The position numbers and the translations under genes are program-made. Positions 62,294 to 64,000 of a stretch of DNA of 64,000 nt are shown in pieces (position 1 is the first letter of the stretch; every line of letters begins with the position of its first letter). The stretch lies in the NCBI RefSeq assembly GCF_000208745.1, contig NC_030853.1, forward strand, positions 21,968,066 through 22,032,065, read 5' to 3'. The DNA comes from Theobroma cacao. Lineage: Eukaryota; Streptophyta; Magnoliopsida; Malvales; Malvaceae. Below the pieces are notes generated by a model. The model had not been told where the DNA came from and did no database searches. It saw only the letters and a list, made by a program, of their open reading frames with translations.

Positions 62294-62298
62294 NNNNN
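62294..62298. other. Five-N gap
   Basis: Short run of Ns between two (AT)n tracts, inside the second hAT element. The true length is unknown. Confidence 0.99.
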
Positions 62299-62301
62299 CA
62301 T

Positions 62302-62342
<41 letters not shown>

Positions 62343-62377
62343 AATATTTTCAAATATTTTGGAGAGGCCAATCCCCT

Positions 62378-62833
62378 TGTCACGGATTCATATCAGTAAG
62401 AGATGGGATGAGTCTTGGGTATATAAACATAAGTCTTTCACTACTTATCAGGCATGTCTTTTAGGTTGAGAATATGGACTTGTGATTTATAAGCTTACTT
62501 AAGATCTAATTTTAGAGTTTAAAGCCACACAAGATTGGGGTGACAATTGTTATCAAAACAGATCTAGATCTTCACTGATTTGGGCTCTTATGAGATATAT
62601 AAGGGTCGAGTTAAACTCAGACTAGTGTAAAAGTCTCTCTCCTCTACTGATAAAGAGCTAGTGTAATAGGGACGTTACACAATTGGATGAGATCGAATGT
62701 TATAGACCCCACATCAGTAAGAGATGAGGTGGATCTCGAATATATAAATAAAATTTTTTTACCACTTATCAATCATGTATAAATTTACTTAAATTTTATT
62801 TTCAGAGTTTAAAGCCGCGCCTGATCTTGTAAA
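62378..62833 (+). mobile_element. TRIM retrotransposon (solo mini-LTR pair)
   Basis: A first direct repeat, 62378-62545, starts TGTCACGG and ends GGGTGACA (terminal TGTCA/TGACA). It is followed two bases later by TGTTATCAAAAC, a 9/12 match to the plant initiator-Met primer-binding site TGGTATCAGAGC. A second copy starts at 62699 (TGTTATAGACCCCACATCAG) and runs to about 62833. Shared words are CATCAGTAAGAGATG, ATATATAAA, CACTTATCA and AGAGTTTAAAGCC. The interior is about 150 bases with no coding capacity. Terminal repeats of about 150 bases around a tiny interior define a TRIM. It lies between the hAT element and metalloproteinase copy B. Confidence 0.58.
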
Positions 62834-62917
62834 AAGGATTTGTTAGCATCCAACTGAAATATTTCAAGATCAATAAGGATTTGTTAGCATCCAACTAAAA
62901 TATTTCAAGATCAATAA
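62834..62917. repeat. 41-bp tandem duplication in metalloproteinase relic
   Basis: AAGGATTTGTTAGCATCCAAC begins at 62834 and again at 62875, each followed by (T/A)GAAATATTTCAAGATCAAT-type sequence. The unit corresponds to the stretch near 63803-63835 in copy A, so it is a local duplication of coding-relic DNA. Confidence 0.85.
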
Positions 62918-63095
62918 GCCCATTGAGAGTATCTCCTTTCTGGTTGTCCAATATTCTAGACGGATTCCTGTTTCAGAGGTCTAGACTTAACTATAAAAGG
63001 TTGTCGAACAAGGAAGAGAAAGATAGTTCCAAAAACCTGATTTGAAAGTTCGGTGCCATTGCAAGCTAGGTAGTAAGATCAACTATTGCTTTGGT
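62834..63095 (-). pseudogene. Matrix metalloproteinase copy B, 5' part
   Basis: The segment next to the TRIM resumes homology with copy A (TTAGCATCCAAC.AAATATTTCA versus TTAGTAACCAGCTAAAATATTTCA). Upstream on the minus strand a start ATGGCACC near 63052 precedes a hydrophobic stretch readable after a frame change as FGTIFLFLVRQPFIVKSRPL, which looks like a matrixin signal peptide. The prodomain with the cysteine switch present in copy A is not found here. So copy B had lost its prodomain as well as its catalytic glutamate. Confidence 0.45.
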
Positions 63096-63299
63096 GTTTG
63101 GGTGCATTTTGGTGCTTTGCCTTCGTGCCTATTTATACTAAAATGCTAAAGCATTAAAGTTTAGGTTAGATTATTCTGGTTTTCTACTCATGAAAGAGAA
63201 AAAGAAGAAAATTTATATTTTAATGTCATTTTTTATTTTTTTAGTCAAATAGGCACGTGAAAATTAGGATTTTTAATTTTTATTCCTAAAATCTTAATA

Positions 63300-64000
63300 A
63301 TTTAATATTTTTATACATATAAATCTTCCTTTAAAGCCATAAATGTCACCTTGGCCTCGGTTCCTTTTCGTAGTTCCCATTGGAATTATTGGAAACATGA
63401 TGGCAGCTTCATCCTGACTATGACCAAGGCCAGGAATATGTCCCATTTCATGCACAGCTACTGATTCCAGGTCTACTTCGTTGGGTTGCTGTAGGATTAG
63501 TGCTCCAATTCTTGTCTGCATTATATTGAAATGTCCCATCTTGTGGTGCAAAAGCATAAGCAAAAATGTTTCCAGGGCTACCACTAGGAATTCCATCCCC
63601 ATGATCATTTCGAAAAGAATCGATCCTGACATCGGCTTGCGCGCCTTGTTTTATCGAATAGAGTCTGAATGAAGAAACAGCTTCCCGTTTCTGGAATGCC
63701 CGGGCAATGATTTGTGAGCTAACTCCCTGGACATCGGATAGGAAACTGTAAGTAAGTTGGTACCTGCTTCATCTAAAATTTCATGGTAAAAAGAAATAGT
63801 TAGTAACCAGCTAAAATATTTCAGAATCAGAACGGGTATATATGTGACGTTTCCCCGGTGTCATTAGAAGGTAGATTAGGGATGATATCAGTGACACCAC
63901 ATCTAGGGATCATCATTGCCTTAATTGTATCAGGGTCAATCTTGCTTGTTACTTTGAGATTATAATTTTGTTGATATGATTTAAGAGCAGACTCTAAAAA
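63300..64000 (-). pseudogene. Matrix metalloproteinase copy A (partial, broken)
   Basis: Plant matrixin relic running off the right edge; the N-terminus lies beyond 64000. On the minus strand one reads the end of the prodomain (LESALKSYQQNYNL, KVTSKIDPDTIKAMM), the cysteine-switch motif PRCGVTD near 63905, and a frame break after THSIYPF-like sequence. The catalytic domain follows (ADVRIDSFRNDHGDGIPSG, NIFAYAFAP), then another frame change near 63480. The zinc site HEMGHIPGLGH (63452-63420) is intact with its glutamate, followed by AAIMFPII and GQGDIYGFKG. The C-terminus ends near 63300. At least two frame breaks in the visible part make it a probable pseudogene, unless they are sequence errors. 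Confidence 0.72.

Larger units (their letters stand above)
59160..62377 (-). mobile_element. Second hAT element, ZMYM1-type, decayed
   Basis: About 3.2 kb. The left terminus near 59163 (GCGGAGTTGGCCAATTTTTA) resembles the hAT end at 22627. The right end is near 62377 (reverse complement GGGGATTGGCCTCTCCAAAA). No clean target-site duplication is visible, perhaps because the right flank was later hit by a TRIM. On the minus strand the transposase is readable from about 61720 to 59355. It includes the zinc-finger-like region (FELYPSWLKYSCGKNAIFCL, PCYLFGK), DUF4371 (61004-60642), the GEWNGLQALVL and YVHCYAPRLQLALVAAS part of the catalytic core, and the C-terminal dimerisation region TTERAFSTMKIVKTRLQNK. 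More than ten stops make it a pseudogene. Confidence 0.7.

Overview
The window is about 64 kb of AT-rich nuclear DNA from a flowering plant, most likely a eudicot. The evidence is a set of intron-rich genes with GT-AG splice sites and plant-type proteins, separated by long stretches full of decayed transposons, microsatellites and a few assembly gaps (484 Ns at 46059-46542, 5 Ns at 62294-62298, and single Ns at 6200, 9139 and 36426). I cannot name the species from the sequence alone. Exon coordinates below come from reading splice sites and reading phase by eye.

Region by region. 1-11.7 kb holds no gene I can defend, only LINE, SINE-like and hAT-like remnants. 11.8-13.1 kb (+) is a CYC/TB1-class TCP transcription factor, best matched to BRANCHED1/TCP18. 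13.1-27.4 kb is gene-poor. It contains a possible unrecognised four-exon minus-strand gene (19.2-22.1 kb), a decayed hAT element carrying a transposase remnant (22.6-23.8 kb) and a TRIM-like mini-retrotransposon (26.3-26.7 kb). 27.6-30.3 kb (+) is the proteasome assembly chaperone UMP1. 31.2-35.5 kb (+) is the delta subunit of eIF2B. 36.8-39.9 kb (-) is a cytochrome b561. 40.5-42.3 kb is an unexplained array of degenerate repeats. 43.3-52.3 kb (-) is the decapping factor DCP5 (LSM14/RAP55 family), with a hAT element of about 1.8 kb inside intron 4. 53.4-55.0 kb has a small terminal-inverted-repeat element and a LINE RNase H remnant. 55.9-64 kb is a nested cluster: two tandem, broken matrix-metalloproteinase copies, one interrupted by two transposase-bearing hAT elements and a TRIM.

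The intact genes are unlinked housekeeping or developmental functions: shoot branching, proteasome maturation, translation initiation, ascorbate-linked electron transport and mRNA decapping. They do not form a pathway or cluster. UMP1 and eIF2B-delta are tandem and about 0.8 kb apart. eIF2B-delta and cytochrome b561 converge. Cytochrome b561 and DCP5 both lie on the minus strand.

I found no convincing new biological system. The strongest unusual signals are the nested hAT/TRIM insertions with recognisable target-site duplications, the phase-consistent unknown gene at 19.2-22.1 kb, the repeat field at 40.5-42.3 kb, and likely false duplications beside the single Ns.
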